Shown piece after piece: positions 1 to 11,380 of a stretch of DNA of 64,000 nucleotides; position 1 is the stretch's first letter; the number at the start of each line of letters is the position of its first letter. The notes under the pieces are model-generated. The model was not told the origin of the DNA. It searched no databases and worked only from the letters and a program-made list of their open reading frames with translations. The stretch is from assembly GCA_002633025.1 (NCBI GenBank), contig NMRB01000003.1, positions 448,128 to 512,127 of the forward strand, read 5' to 3'. The translations under genes were made by a program, and so were the position numbers. This DNA comes from Notospermus geniculatus. Lineage: Eukaryota > Nemertea > Pilidiophora > Heteronemertea > Lineidae.

Positions 1-1274
1 CATGTTGAAAAGAAGTGCAGCGCAATAATATGTGTAAGGATTCCTTACCATTGTGAAGCGGTCCCTAATGGTAACTCCATTAGGAGGAGTGATGCGGTCA
101 AACATGGCGGTGACTGATCGATGACAGTGTCTATTTGTGTAACGTAGTGGAGAAAATGGGCACTGTTGTACAGTTTGGAAAACGACCTTTCATTTTCAGT
201 CTCGGCAGTCCTGTCAGTTAGACCGGTTCCCGTCTTTGCCGCTCCAAACCCACGGCGCTCATTACACTTGTGGAACGGAGAGTATCGACGCGGGAGTGGA
301 GCGGCAAAGGCACGAACCATGTTGAAGTACAACTGCTGCCATCTGCCCTAAACAGGAGGAACTTCTTTCCTGTGCTGGCAGCATCGCAAGCCTTGTTGCT
401 CGCTCACAAACACATTCCATTCAAGAGAATTTTAACAATTCTCTTTCTTTCTTATCTTTGCAGAAGACGACATCTAAGTTATCTCGTGATGCACGAAGTA
501 GCCTTTTATATGTTGGAGGTGCTGAGAAATTACCAGTTCTGGCCGCGGACGTCCTGCACGGATTTGAAAGGACACCCTTGGACGTGGTTGAAGTGACCTC
601 AGTCAAAGCAAGATGTCCTTCTTGATTATTATCTGCCGTGATTATGTGTCAATGATTTTTATCATTGGTTGTATCATAGTTTTACAACAGATCTTTGAAG
701 GTGTTTTGTTATCGTGTGTTAAGAGTGCGCCATGAGTAACTTTCATCGAGAATTCGGCTTCTCTTGTATCATATTTATAAACAGATCGAAATCACGTGTC
801 AGAGGAACTCTCGCCGTTCCCTGACGAGGCAGCCGTCTAATGAAATGTATGCTTTCTTTTCAGATCAGCTGAGACGAAGGTCAACCAAGTCACTCTACTC
901 TTGACGGCGTTTCCTTTTCAATTCGTGCATCTGTTGTCACTTTTGGACTCCTCACTGCCTTGTAATAAATTCACATGTATTAGCACTAACGGACACAGCG
1001 TTATCCTACGTCCTGTGCGCCTCTTTTCTGTAATAAACCTTTGAAATTGGCTGTCCATCTTTGGAAAACTTCAATGTTTAATTCGAATGAAGACACCGAC
1101 AGCGGGTATCCCTTGATCGTTCCCGAAGTCGTGACTGAGCCCCTTCCAGTGACCACAGGCATCCGCCCCAATAAGCCATGTACAGGTGTAATGAAATCTA
1201 ATGTTCCCGATACCAGATGTCCGCTTCTTTTGTTCAGGGGACATCTCGTGACAGAAGTTCCTATCTGTTAGTGT
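1..1274. other. gene-free stretch
   Basis: I see no coding exon with plausible splice sites here. Short segments (about 230-340 and 585-620) resemble, partly in inverted orientation, sequence near 2180-2350, so this looks like scattered repeat debris. Open frames in the stretch are short and show no family signature. Confidence 0.5.
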
Positions 1275-1959
1275 CGCTGAAGGGGTTATTGTCGTCCTGG
1301 GTACACATAAAGTGTACCCAGGTTCGATGTCGTCAAGTGAAACTGTACCCTGGGTCCACTTTCGTGTTACAAACTGTACCCAGGTTCTGATTTGGAGACC
1401 TAGGGACGAGCTCATTCTCAAGATTTCGTGGGATACGTGAATTAGCGTATGTTGGTTCCAGGATCCTGTTGCTATGACCTTGGAGGAATTACTAGTATAC
1501 TGACAGGAGGAACAGCGAGCTAATTGCCCCTCTATAATCCCTTTTTCACACCTCCCCAAACAATCGAACACACAGGCCCGCAGTGTTTGCCCAGCAAGTT
1601 ATGACACATGATCAAACAAACCCATCATGGCCATGCACAATGGCACATGCACATGTAGGCCTGCATGGAAATGACACGTTTTCTTGTCTAGCTGGCGAGT
1701 TGATTAACTTTCTCTGTAACCATCCGAGGTTGAAACTGTCCAGCTAGTCAAAAATAAAATTCTTCCAACTTTTTGCACGGCCAACTTGCAGGCACAATAT
1801 CAAGTGACTTCACCGAGAACAACCTCGCCCCGAGGTCTCTAAATCAGAACCTGGGTACAGTTTGTAACAAGAAAGTGGACCCAGGGTACAGTTTCACTTG
1901 ACGATATCGAACCTGGGTACACTTTATGTGTACCCAGGACGACAATAACCCCTTCAGCG
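1275..1959. mobile_element. foldback element with long inverted arms and 7-8 bp target duplication
   Basis: The left arm (about 1275-1402) and right arm (about 1832-1959) are near-identical inverted repeats of about 128 bp around a spacer of about 430 bp. The outer ends read CGCTGAAGG and CCTTCAGCG. The bases TTAGTGT directly flank both ends, giving a 7 bp target duplication (8 bp if the outermost G is counted). No transposase is encoded, so the element is non-autonomous. A 7-8 bp duplication would suit a hAT-like mobiliser, which is inference. Confidence 0.75.
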
Positions 1960-3115
1960 TTAGTGTCCGGCCTATTGTAGCTGCCGCTTATTCCGTCAGA
2001 ATCTTTTGTTGGGGACATCTCATATCGGGGTACATGACATTCTACTACACCGGGTGTAATATAATCGGATGCCTCCCGACAATGACTCTCTCGTAATAAG
2101 CGGTACAAAAACAGAAGTCGCCTTCTGAAACTTGCAAATTTTCTACCCCAATCGGGGTCTTCCTCAGGCACTTTCTCCAAGATCCAAGAAGTGGACATCT
2201 TGCTTTGACTGAGGTCACTTCAACCTTCTGGCTTGTCTTTCGTCAGTTAGCACCCCCGCCGTTTGAGATTTGCAATATTCATGTTGTGGAAATTGTCGTG
2301 GAACGGACAGTAGCGCCGTGGGAGTGGAGTGGCAAAGGCGGGTACCAGTCTACATTGTGACTGATGTAAAGTGAGGCCAGTGTTTAGGGCAGTTGTATAT
2401 TTTTGGATGAAATACAATGCACATGGTTTTATTATCAACACTGTCTTCAATCTTTCTGTATCCATAGCCCTTGTTGTTCTGTTCAATAAAACTAATTGTT
2501 TGTTGAACAAAAATTAATTCTTGTTCAAAAGAACTTCTAGATCAACCGAAATTCCTGCAATTCTAGTTCACAAGAAATTCTTTGTCAGCAGACATTAATT
2601 CTTTGTCAGCAGAAATTGATTCGTCGTCTCCAGAAATTAATTCTTTATCAACAGAAGTTAAGGCCTGCCTTCAGAGACCAGAGGAAGGGCAAAGTGGTGG
2701 AGACAGAGACGGATCCATCATTTTCGTTCCTGAACCAAACGAAAAACAAACAAACCAAGGGAAATATCGAAGTTCATCAGTTCAGAATAAAAATCACTTC
2801 AAATTAACTAATTAAGTCATTTTATTGAAACTATCTAACCTTTCAGACCTTGATACAAATATTGACTATACGATGGTACTGTGTACTTGATTTTGAGGTC
2901 ATTAGTTTTCTTGGAATCGTGTGCCAATTGAGTGTGGAAGAAGAAAGAAATAAAAATTTCCTAGGCCTACCTACATGTACCGAGTGATATCAATATGGTC
3001 CCTACATTGACGAGTTACCGTATGTAGGGACCATAATGAGCATCTGCGCATCTGGCCAGACATGGGGCCTAGAACTGGTTCATACATGAAGACACTGACA
3101 TCGAGTTGGCCCCTG

Positions 3116-3546
3116 TCACGCCTCATGTGGCTCCGAAATTTCACAATTACTGGCCTCCGTCGGACTTCCCTGAGACTGATGAATGCTGTCCTGCTGCTGA
3201 TTCGTCTTTTCAGAACCTGGATCCAAAGTTCTAGATACTGAATCCGACTTTTCTGTTGAATTTTCAGTGACAGATGAATCAACTTTTCTTTTTGACAAGT
3301 CATCATCTTCAACAAGAAGTTTTCTTTCGTCTGAACTTATTGCTATTTTTTCTGGGTGTAATCTCTGTAGCAGTTTATTTTGATTTTGTACAGTGTCTTT
3401 CTCTGGAATGTAGTTACTAAGGTAAGGCTGATCAGATGATTGGACGAGCTCTGTCATGTGAGCATCCTTTGCTTTTGTCAGGCCAATGATCAGATCTTTT
3501 GAAGTCGGGTCTTTGGATTTTCCCTTTATTCGGTTGAGACGTGCCT
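3116..3546 (-). pseudogene. CCDC32: CCDC32 copy A, last exon only
   Basis: This is the counterpart of the CCDC32 last exon at 15063-15490. It keeps the acceptor (CAG before AGGCACG) and an open frame ending in EPHEA and a TGA stop. It is 3 bp longer than copy B: EKSDS replaces ASDS near residue 100 of the exon. The 5' coding exon, present in copy B at 15744-15936, is missing because sequence equivalent to about 15634-15964 has been deleted at about 3677. With no start exon and probably no promoter, copy A should not make the protein. A minus-strand AATAAA (about 2820-2825) remains downstream. Confidence 0.75.
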
Positions 3547-3895
3547 CTGTAACGATAAATCCATCAAATCATTCAAACTGTAACTTACTATAGGTATGTG
3601 ATGACTCAAGCTTTCCAAAAGGTAATGGCATGCTCACAGCGGTTCTCGTCTGCTGTCGGCCCCTCTCAGGTTGGCGTGATGAGGTTTACACAATTATCGT
3701 ATACGTCATCGATCGTGCTCAGTCATTGGTATTTGCATGGGGACTGGCGGCGGGAATTTCCATTTTCAAAGACAGTACAATGTCGTGTATGGACTTCAGT
3801 ATTCAAGCCATCTGCACTTGCGTGCGCGGTGGCGTAGACAACTTGCTCATCGTTTCGGTTCAGAGCTGCTGATTGATTGACCCTCAAGTGAGGTT

Positions 3896-4255
3896 AGGCC
3901 ATGTAAAAAAATACATGTTGTTGCTTAGCATCCCCTCCCGCCATGGAAATCACGAGCTCCTCCTCAAAAAGTTTTTTATTTTTTATTTTCAAAAAAACTT
4001 CCCAAATATTGCCAAAACAGTGATAAAATTGTAGGTTGGGATGCTTAAATAATTAACAACACAGTTTTAATGGATAGAAAGTAGTTTTTATTTCAATTCT
4101 CCTAGGCCTACCTATAATTTGGAATTGCCCTGACGTTGCCATGATTACCATGGTAACATGCATCTCAAACTCAATAAAAAATTTTTAAAAATCCTCCCGC
4201 CCTCCTCAGAAAACAGAGTGGAAGGATGCTAACCAACTATTTTTTTACATGGCCT
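3896..4255. mobile_element. 360 bp MITE (duplicated-block copy A)
   Basis: The terminal inverted repeats read AGGCCATGTAAAAAAATA on the left and the reverse complement on the right, ending at ACATGGCCT. The interior is AT-rich and has no coding capacity. The same element sits at the same place in copy B (16179-16535), so it was inserted before the block was duplicated. Confidence 0.8.
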
Positions 4256-5083
4256 TATAGACCACCCACAAATGATACACAAGGCACGTAGGGAAGAGGA
4301 CCGCTCTGGACTGCGGCTAGATGTCGTGACGTCGTTGTTTAGAGGCATTGCGTTTATCGGAGATAAAACTATGGATTCAATCAATGAGATGTCAAATATT
4401 TTGATAACCGATCTTTATCAACACATCGATAGGCCACCCAATTTATTAATATGTAAGGTAATGGTTTCCACCTTGGCATTTTGCCCGCGCCAGTATGTCG
4501 TGTTTTGAACAAGAACGACTGAACCGAGAAAGGTCATCATTTTCTAAAAACGGGATATGTGTCAAGCTATCATAATTAGATAATATCAAAACTTGCCTAA
4601 ATCTCACTTTACCAGTTAGGTAGGTGGACATTGGCTTCAGGTACCAGCGAAGAAGGCGGAAGTTTCTCGCAATGCCTTCGCGCAGTTCCCGTTCATTCCG
4701 AAATTCCGGTAAGTGGTGATGAAATTGAACATGATAGGCCTACTGCAAGAGTTTGGCAGGGACTACACCACGTAGGCATTTTGTCCGTGTCATTCATATG
4801 TATAACACTTGGTATTTAGGCCTATTTCAATACCATGCCTCCTCTCTTGACAGCCTTTGCGAGCTCCGCTATAAGCCTAATTCTCATCCGTCTAGTTAGT
4901 AATACTTACTTGCGGAGCAGAAGAGTCCCTTGGACCTTGGAGGATTCCTCCAAGCTTGGACAAACCGTCAGAGCTCAGCGTGCGCTACTCATATGAAACA
5001 AATTAGGCCTAATTTTGTCTTGTCTCTTGACACAGGCTTTGACCGTTGTGTCACTGCTCATCTTTGTGCTTGCAGTTGCGAAT

Positions 5084-5905
5084 ATGATTATGAGTCGTCC
5101 CCTTGACACACTGCTAGAATTCAGGGTGTGGTGGCAACAGTTAAAAGCAAGGATAGACAAGGCGAGGACTGCACAGCATACCGTCGAGTTAACCCAAGTC
5201 TTGAACTTCGACGATCTACCTGCAAATGAACCTTGCAGTACCATTTGGAGGATTCTGAGGTCACATCCGAACCCACCGGATGTTGAAATGATACAGCTAC
5301 AGCGCCGAATCACACTTGTGTATCTACCACTTGAAATTGGTTACTTCAAGAATGTTAGGACTCTGATACTGTGCCACACTGCTTTGACAGAACTACCGTG
5401 GTCGATGGTGTACATGACGGAACTGTCCGTCCTTGACGTTTCCTACAATATGTTCAGGACATTCCCGATGTTGATAATCTACTTCAAGAAACTCCGCAAT
5501 TTGAACATCTCAGGAAATGAGCTTATAACTGGAATACCAGATTCATTGATACAGCTTGAAAATCTAGAAACACTGGAAATGGACGGACTTCCCAAACTGC
5601 CGGAAGATATACTGGCTCTTGAAGGTCAAGGTGTAAATGTCATATTTGAAAAACTCAAGTCAAGGAATCGGCAAAATAACCTTTGGGACAAAACAAGACA
5701 AGTTGATACACTCATGCAGATGTCCATGAAAACGTTGATCAAATGTGGTGTAGACTTTGAAAATTTAGAAATACTACCAAACCTAATGAAAAGGTTTATA
5801 AGAAATGCTGATGAGGATTATTCCAGGAGTGTGAAACTGGCGAAGTGTTCAAGATGCAATGAATTTTTTTCAACAAGAGCAAGTTTTGTGGAACATGTTT
5901 GTTAG
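5084..5905 (+). CDS. leucine-rich repeat protein with C-terminal Cys motif, copy A
   Basis: The 273-residue frame lies in a single exon that follows an acceptor at cttgcag (about 5075), so an upstream exon is probably 5' untranslated. I start at ATG 5084; ATG 5090 (MSRP) is also possible. Residues about 78-190 form roughly five LRR units with the LxxLxLxxN-type pattern (LRNLNISGN, LSVLDVSYN). A helical N-terminal region precedes them, and the C-terminus ends in a CxxC...FFSTRASFVEHVC segment that could bind a metal. LRRs normally mediate protein binding; the partner is unknown. There is no signal peptide in this start choice. The C-terminal Cys pattern loosely recalls LRRC28/LRRC58-type proteins, but I would not name it. 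AATAAA lies at 6228-6233. Confidence 0.8.
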   Translation: MIMSRPLDTLLEFRVWWQQLKARIDKARTAQHTVELTQVLNFDDLPANEPCSTIWRILRSHPNPPDVEMIQLQRRITLVYLPLEIGYFKNVRTLILCHTALTELPWSMVYMTELSVLDVSYNMFRTFPMLIIYFKKLRNLNISGNELITGIPDSLIQLENLETLEMDGLPKLPEDILALEGQGVNVIFEKLKSRNRQNNLWDKTRQVDTLMQMSMKTLIKCGVDFENLEILPNLMKRFIRNADEDYSRSVKLAKCSRCNEFFSTRASFVEHVC

Positions 5906-6500
5906 ATTTTCAATGAAAATGATTATAGTTCGGAGTCAGACGTGTGACCCCCACCCCCCACACACTGGTCACAATCCATGAGGTATTAAATAGTGACTTA
6001 TTTGCTTGCAAGTGCTTCATCATTCTTTGGGACACTTCTTCAAGTCAGATTAGTTGAGTGCAGATTGTACAACCTTGGTTTTCCCCTGAAGACTGCTGTA
6101 AATCCAGGAATATAGAGATTGTCAAAGGAGCTCGTACAACTGTGCACAATATAGAAGTACATATATTTTATAATTACGTCACTAATTTATTACAATAATA
6201 ATGTATTTGTATTTACAAATTCACTGAAATAAAAGGTGCTAATATATGTAGTCTCCATCCATATTTTCCAAAGACTGCAACCATGATAGGGTTGTATCAA
6301 ACATTCCATGACTCGAAGTGATGAAAGCCAGGTGAAGATGAAGTATCCAGCTCTGGGATGATACGAGTAGAATCTTGTGAACATTTGAATTTTACCGAAC
6401 ATGTTTCCATTGTCAACAAAACAAACTTAGTTATCATTCATGAACAGAGTCCAATCTACCGGTAGATGAAATGACCTCACTGACGAGTTCCCAAGGCTTC

Positions 6501-6622
6501 CTCCTTTACATAGAAGTATACGGTAAATGAAAATGCCGGTTAACAATGGCTTCATGGCTGTGAATCCATTTGAAGCCTTTGTTAACCAGCATTTTTGTAT
6601 ACTGTATACTTCTTTGTAAAGG
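6501..6622. repeat. hairpin element, copy A
   Basis: Imperfect inverted repeat: CTCCTTTACATAGAAGTATAC on the left pairs with a sequence ending GTAAAGGAG on the right, around a short loop with GGTTAAC. The equivalent in copy B is 18806-18925. It lies downstream of the claspin stop codon, within or beyond its 3' UTR. Confidence 0.6.
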
Positions 6623-6691
6623 AGCCTAAAGGATTGGCCATGAAGAGACGAGAGGCCACAGTTAATTGCACTAAATGTCCTTCAAAATCAT

Positions 6692-8288
6692 CTAATGTTC
6701 CATTAGTTTGAAGATACTATTCCCAGAAAATGTGTTGTTGCGTTCCAGTTTTGGTCGTTTCGATGCTGGCTGGCTCCCAGTAGCACTGATGGACCGCTTC
6801 ACAGGCTGAAATGATGAAGATACGAGTTTGAGATGATGGAAAAGATTGGCAAACCGAGGAACGCAGGTGTCCTCTCTGGACTCTGATATGGACATACCGG
6901 TTGTCAATTACGCTTAAAGGAGCACGGTATTGGATCTCAAATGCGTTATTTGACTGCCGACGTAGAGGGAGCCACCTAGCGCCAGTAATACGAACTACAA
7001 AAATGCATTACAAAATGTACGGAGGAAATCGGGTCAACTCGCCAATACGTCGTTGGTCCCTGCGTTGGAGAGTGGCACAGTGGCGCCGGCTGTCGACAAA
7101 AAGTGACAATACCGTGCTCCTTTAAGGTGACTAACGGTTCAAAGTGAATTCCCAACAATTCACTACCTGTTTACCGTAAATGATATTATAGTCTGGCATA
7201 GCCCTTACTATTTTTTTGGCTTTCTGTGGAGATATGGCAGAAAAGACACAATTTCGAGAATTGACCGGTGCGACTGGATTTGATACTGGTTTTGTCCGCT
7301 CCGCAATCACTGCCAGTGCTTCTTTACTTCTGGTTAGGAAAGAACCTCGACGTTGCTGCAAAAGAAATCAACACGTGAGCACATAACAAGAAGGAAAATT
7401 GACTAAGCATGCACACGCACAATACGCCAAAGAATTCAGAGTCTAACCTCTCATACCTTTTGCCTAAAGATTGACTTTGGTGTTGAAGGAGCTCCTGGTG
7501 ACTTCACTGATGGCTGTGATGCTGGTTGTACCTTCTCCATCGCAGCAAAGCCTCCGGCTCCTCTCATTTTCTTGAGCACAACACTACCAAATTTCATCAA
7601 CTGGCTGTCTTCTTCAATGGTTTCCACCTCAGGTTGCGCCTCCTGTGAGGAAAACAAAGTGATGATAAACGAAAAGCATATCCACTGGCCTGGTGCAGTG
7701 AGCATACAGGCACATCTGAAAGACTCCAAATTTGCTAGTTACTCCTCACAATTAGTTTTAAAGGAGCAATGAGCATTAAATGATTTCCAACTTGAGTTAC
7801 ATGACCCAGCATGACATTGTATCCTCCCCTTACCTTCTGTTCCTCTAACCATCTTTCACGGGCAAATCTTTCCATTCTCCACTTGGATTCCTGTTCTCCA
7901 TCTTCATCATTCTGTTCATTGTCCGAATTGTTATCAAACATATCTTGTTGAGTATCATCATCTAGGAAAAGAATGTAGCTCCATGAACATAACATCCAAC
8001 TACACACCAAATGGTGAAAAGATTGATTCATACATGTATTTCAAACAAAAGTGTCTGCCTCTGACACACTGCCGGAATTGTAGGACATCACGTTTGATGT
8101 AGCTGAACCTCGATTTTTCTGCATCCAATCGTAGGGCTATCAATTGTCTCATGACCAGACACTGTGGTATGAATCGATATGACAATGCCGGCATCTAAAT
8201 TTGATAGCAAGATTACAGCTTACCGATGTTTTTCCATCTAAATTTACGTTGTCTTCCCTGGCCTTCACTGTGCAGGTCACCATCCTGT
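6692..8288 (-). pseudogene. CLSPN: claspin 3' fragment (five exons), copy A
   Basis: Exons at 8288-8223 (cut at the duplication edge), 7961-7834, 7642-7457, 7355-7175 and 6882-6692 match the last five exons of the complete gene at 18995-20440 and keep frame and splice sites. The C-terminus ends SIFKLMEH, as in copy B. The 5' three quarters of claspin is absent, including the start and all Chk1-binding motifs, so this cannot encode claspin. A TTAA-flanked MITE sits in the last intron. It is either a truncated duplicate or part of an alternative haplotype contig. Confidence 0.85.
6918..7121. mobile_element. 204 bp piggyBac-like MITE with TTAA target site
   Basis: Perfect 15 bp terminal inverted repeats (AGGAGCACGGTATTG and its complement) are each flanked by TTAA (6914-6917 and 7122-7125). 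Copy B of the block has the undisturbed site with a single TTAA at 19217-19220. TTAA duplication with exact ends is the hallmark of the piggyBac superfamily. The element has no transposase. Confidence 0.88.
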
Positions 8289-8505
8289 TGCGTCGCCATC
8301 ACTTGTTCCTTGCTTGGTATTGTTCTTAATGTCATGGGTGTTCGGGTGTAAGGTATCAGAGACACTTGTTGTGTCTGTCATTTGAGAACTGTCGCAGCAT
8401 CTTCATAATATTTTAAAAAATAACCGATGACAGAATTATAGTACACAACGTTGCATCCCTTACCATTCGAGCTGCACAAATAAAAAACCTAGACTTTTTA
8501 TCGTA

Positions 8506-8845
8506 TTGTTTGTTCCCTTGGCTGCCATTAGATGTTAAGGTCACCTTCCTTCTAAGCCTGTTTGCAGCAATTCAATGTGAGTTGAGGGCAAACCGTGCAT
8601 GACTTGGAATTTGTTTGTTCCCTTGGCCACCATTAGATGTTAAGGTCACTTTCCTCCAAAGCCTGTTTGTATACAGTGTAGGTATTCAATTTGAGTTCAG
8701 GGCAAAGTGACTTGAAATGAAATAATTGTTTGTTCCCTTGGCTGCCATTAGATGTTAAAGTCACTTTCCTCCTTAAGCTGCGTTTGTATACAATGTAGGT
8801 ATTCCATGTGAGTTCAGGGCACCGTGACTTGGAAATAAACTAATT
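8506..8845. repeat. about 110 bp tandem repeat, three units
   Basis: Three units begin at about 8506, 8611 and 8726, each opening with TTGTTTGTTCCCTTGG and carrying CCATTAGATGTTAA and a GAGTT(G/C)AGGGCA segment. Units differ by substitutions and small indels. No coding frame runs through them. Confidence 0.75.
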
Positions 8846-10830
8846 AGCAGAAAGTGCCGTGGTGACTGGCAAGTTGTGATCCATCCATCCACCTCGCTAT
8901 TACGTGAATCAATCAACTGATCAATAAAAAGTAAAAAAATTCTTCCATGGTGATTTCATTCATCAGCAGCTTCTAACTTGATCAAAGAGATTCATTAGAG
9001 GGTGGCGCATCATTTGGTAATTGGAGTGACCTCCTTTTTCGTCGTCACTGCCTTAATCAATTGAACAGGTAACATTGCCAATACGTTACTGGATTAAATG
9101 GTGATATTGATGTCAAGAGAATTAATTGGAATGAGAATTCTCCGTTGATGTGTAAAAAAATTGACAACAGTCGCCTGTGTGATCAATTTCATTGAGCTCT
9201 GTAATAATTGCGCAGTAGCATTCTAAGGACGGTGGTGCTCATATCACTTATTGGGCTAAAATGGGTACGTCCTGAATGGTAAATTTGTAAGCAGATCTGA
9301 CTGCCCTTCATGATGTCCAATTGGTGATGTTATTTGCCTTTACTTACAAGTACGCAGTAGGAGATCATGATCCGATTATCTGCCCAATGTTGTGATATCG
9401 GAAACTGCATGGACACGACATGGTCCATTGCCCTGATGGTAGATTTCAAGGGCAGACCGGTCGAAGAGTCTTGTCAGCTCAATCTCTGTGTGACTGTATT
9501 ATTTGGTCCTGGTATTATTGGGGGACATTAGTTTGATTGCAGTGGTTGGGTTTTATCAGCAATGGGATTAGTTGATCAGTTGGTTTCGATAACATCATTG
9601 CCACGTATTCTCTATGTCTCTTCAAGAACCTCCTAGTCTGAGAAGAAAGTTTTGTGATGTGCACAAAACTTTATTCTCGAATCATTGATTTGATTTGAAA
9701 TAAAATGAATACTTCCCCTTCAGTCAAAACGACACCAAGATTTCACTTATTATTTTAGATTTGTCTTGACATGGTTCCTTATTTGCAGACAACGCGATGT
9801 CAAAAGAAGGACTGGCCAAAAGTAATCGGATTCTTGCATGAACTCTTTCACTTTCTCGTGATATTGAACGAATGGATGGTTGATGCATCGGTCCATTTGT
9901 CTCCACTTACAGATGGTGGTTCTCATGAGGAGGGCTTTGACCGGTCTAACGCTTGGCCAGATCGCTGGCTCAACGCCTTGGCTATCAGCTTCAGAACAAG
10001 ATCAAAACACCACCCACACTCGTACACAAAAATGTATCCTCTTTTTTCAGATACTGTGCTGTGACCTGAGGGCTGGGACACTCAACACCATGGTCCTTTC
10101 CATTGATAGGTACTTGTGATTGCTTTTTCTTCAAAAAGGTCAGGGTTGAAGCAATTTTTGTATTGGGTTGATATTGATTGGGCTGTGGAGGACTGATTGC
10201 CTCCTGGACACATCATACAATATACTTCTTCTGTATTGCTTGTCTCTACATTTTTTCCTCTCACTTTATATCCACATGCCAAAACTTTTCTGCGTTTTCC
10301 ATCACTTATGGAACCATGTGATCAGTGAACCGGAGTTCTATCCATAAAATTGTCACCAATTGTATTGTTCTATAATCCAATTTACCTTCTTCTCTGTTAT
10401 ACGGCTGATTCAATTTAGCCCTGATTTGGTTTCAGATAACATAATGGGCTCGGAATTGACGTTTCGGCATGTTACTTCAATAGAATCCATCACTCCTATT
10501 GGCAGGGCCCTGTCTCGCTGATAGATAATGATTATGTCATTAACCAACAGAATACATGTGTCCAGTTAATCTGAATTTGTCCCGAGATAATGATGGTGAT
10601 TGGCAGTAGTTGAGATCGGATTGACCTCCATGAAATAACTCAATCCATTCATCAAATTAACGCCGACCTTGGATCGTTGCCAAGTTCTCAAAAGAGACGC
10701 AGACGATGAGTTTCACCTCATGTCACAGTTCTCGCCAGGTTTATCTCTGTTGGTTGTGCCGTCTTTAACTCTACAAAAATAACTAAGGCATACGTCATAG
10801 TTTCCACGACTGTAGTTTCTTGTTTGTATT
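8846..10830. other. spacer between duplicated blocks, mostly featureless
   Basis: Apart from the possible receptor exon at 10051-10109, I see no gene. Some segments (about 9180-9480) share short words such as TGATCAATTTCATTGAGCTC, suggesting degenerate repeats. Confidence 0.4.
10051..10109 (+). CDS. possible isolated exon of a rhodopsin-class GPCR (end of TM3)
   Basis: A 59 bp exon is bounded by a strong acceptor (cttttttcag) and a donor (GATAG before gtactt). It encodes AGTLNTMVLSIDR, with the Arg codon split after two bases and Tyr encoded by the following bases if read through. This resembles the end of transmembrane helix 3 of amine-type GPCRs up to the DRY motif. An intron splitting the Arg of DRY is a recurrent position in invertebrate GPCR genes. 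I could not find the other helices in the expected order; a hydrophobic open segment at about 12186-12309 could be another membrane exon but is on the wrong side. It may be an orphan fragment or chance. Confidence 0.3.
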
Positions 10831-10831
10831 A

Positions 10832-11188
10832 AGCCTCGCTTATGTCGCCCTTACGTACAGTCACAACTAGTTGGCAACTGATAATCGGCGCGTAGTTGGA
10901 ACTAATCAGTCACAACTACTAGGTGACATAAGCTCTCGGGCGTCGGCGAGTAACTAGTTGCAAACTACAAATATCCAGATCCTGAAAATCGCACGTGTTC
11001 AACCTCAGCACGTTTTATTTAAAATCAAAAGAAATCTGTGTCGACATAAGCATTCAAAAGACGGCGATAAACTAGTTCCAGGTAGTTGCGACCGATCGGT
11101 ATTTTTCGAGTCGGTGGCGACATAAGTTATCAGTTGCAACTTGTTGACGCTATTTCTATCACAGCATAGGGCGACATAAGCGAGGCTT
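10832..11188. mobile_element. 357 bp inverted-repeat element
   Basis: Ends read AAGCCTCGCTTATGTCGCCC and GGGCGACATAAGCGAGGCTT, a 20 bp perfect terminal inverted repeat. The interior repeats the word ACTAGTTG in several places. A partial reverse-complement relative lies at 47916-48052. Confidence 0.85.
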
Positions 11189-11285
11189 TAGAGATGCGAA
11201 ACATCGCCTATTATTTCAGCCCAGTGTATGCATTGAGCCCCTTGAAGCTACTACAGTATATGGCACAATCCGCATGCCTTGGTGG

Positions 11286-11380
11286 ATTTCCTTCATGGCC
11301 TTGTGGTTGGCGCGTTGCTTTGGAGCTAAAAGTTAAGCTACATTGAGCGCAATCACTGCGTGGATGGGTGACCGGCGCGC
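11286..11380 (+). repeat. possible 5S-like or tRNA-like SINE fragment
   Basis: The run AAGTTAAGC...TTGAGCGCAATCACTGCGTGGATGGGTGACCG resembles the 3' half of 5S rRNA, but the upstream part does not continue a 5S gene. It could be a SINE head; the match is from recall only. Confidence 0.25.

Larger units (their letters stand above)
2053..8288. repeat. 6.2 kb segmental duplication, copy A
   Basis: This block aligns over its whole length with 14000-20381. It carries CCDC32 exon 2 (minus), the LRR gene (plus) and the claspin 3' end (minus). Relative to copy B it has a 204 bp insertion at 6918-7121 and a loss of about 330 bp near 3677. Homology stops inside a claspin exon at 8288, after the bases accatcctg. 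It is either a real local duplication or a second haplotype placed next to the first. Confidence 0.9.

Noticed and set aside
3573-3575. Apparent nonsense TGA in the CCDC32 copy A frame
   Set aside because: It lies upstream of the acceptor at 3546 and is intronic once the true exon (starting AGGCACG) is recognised from copy B.
8506-8845. CRISPR-like array
   Set aside because: Three diverged 110 bp units in a eukaryotic genome with no spacers; a simple tandem repeat.
11286-11380. 5S rRNA gene
   Set aside because: Only part of the 3' half is recognisable and the 5' half does not fit; at most a SINE or pseudogene fragment.
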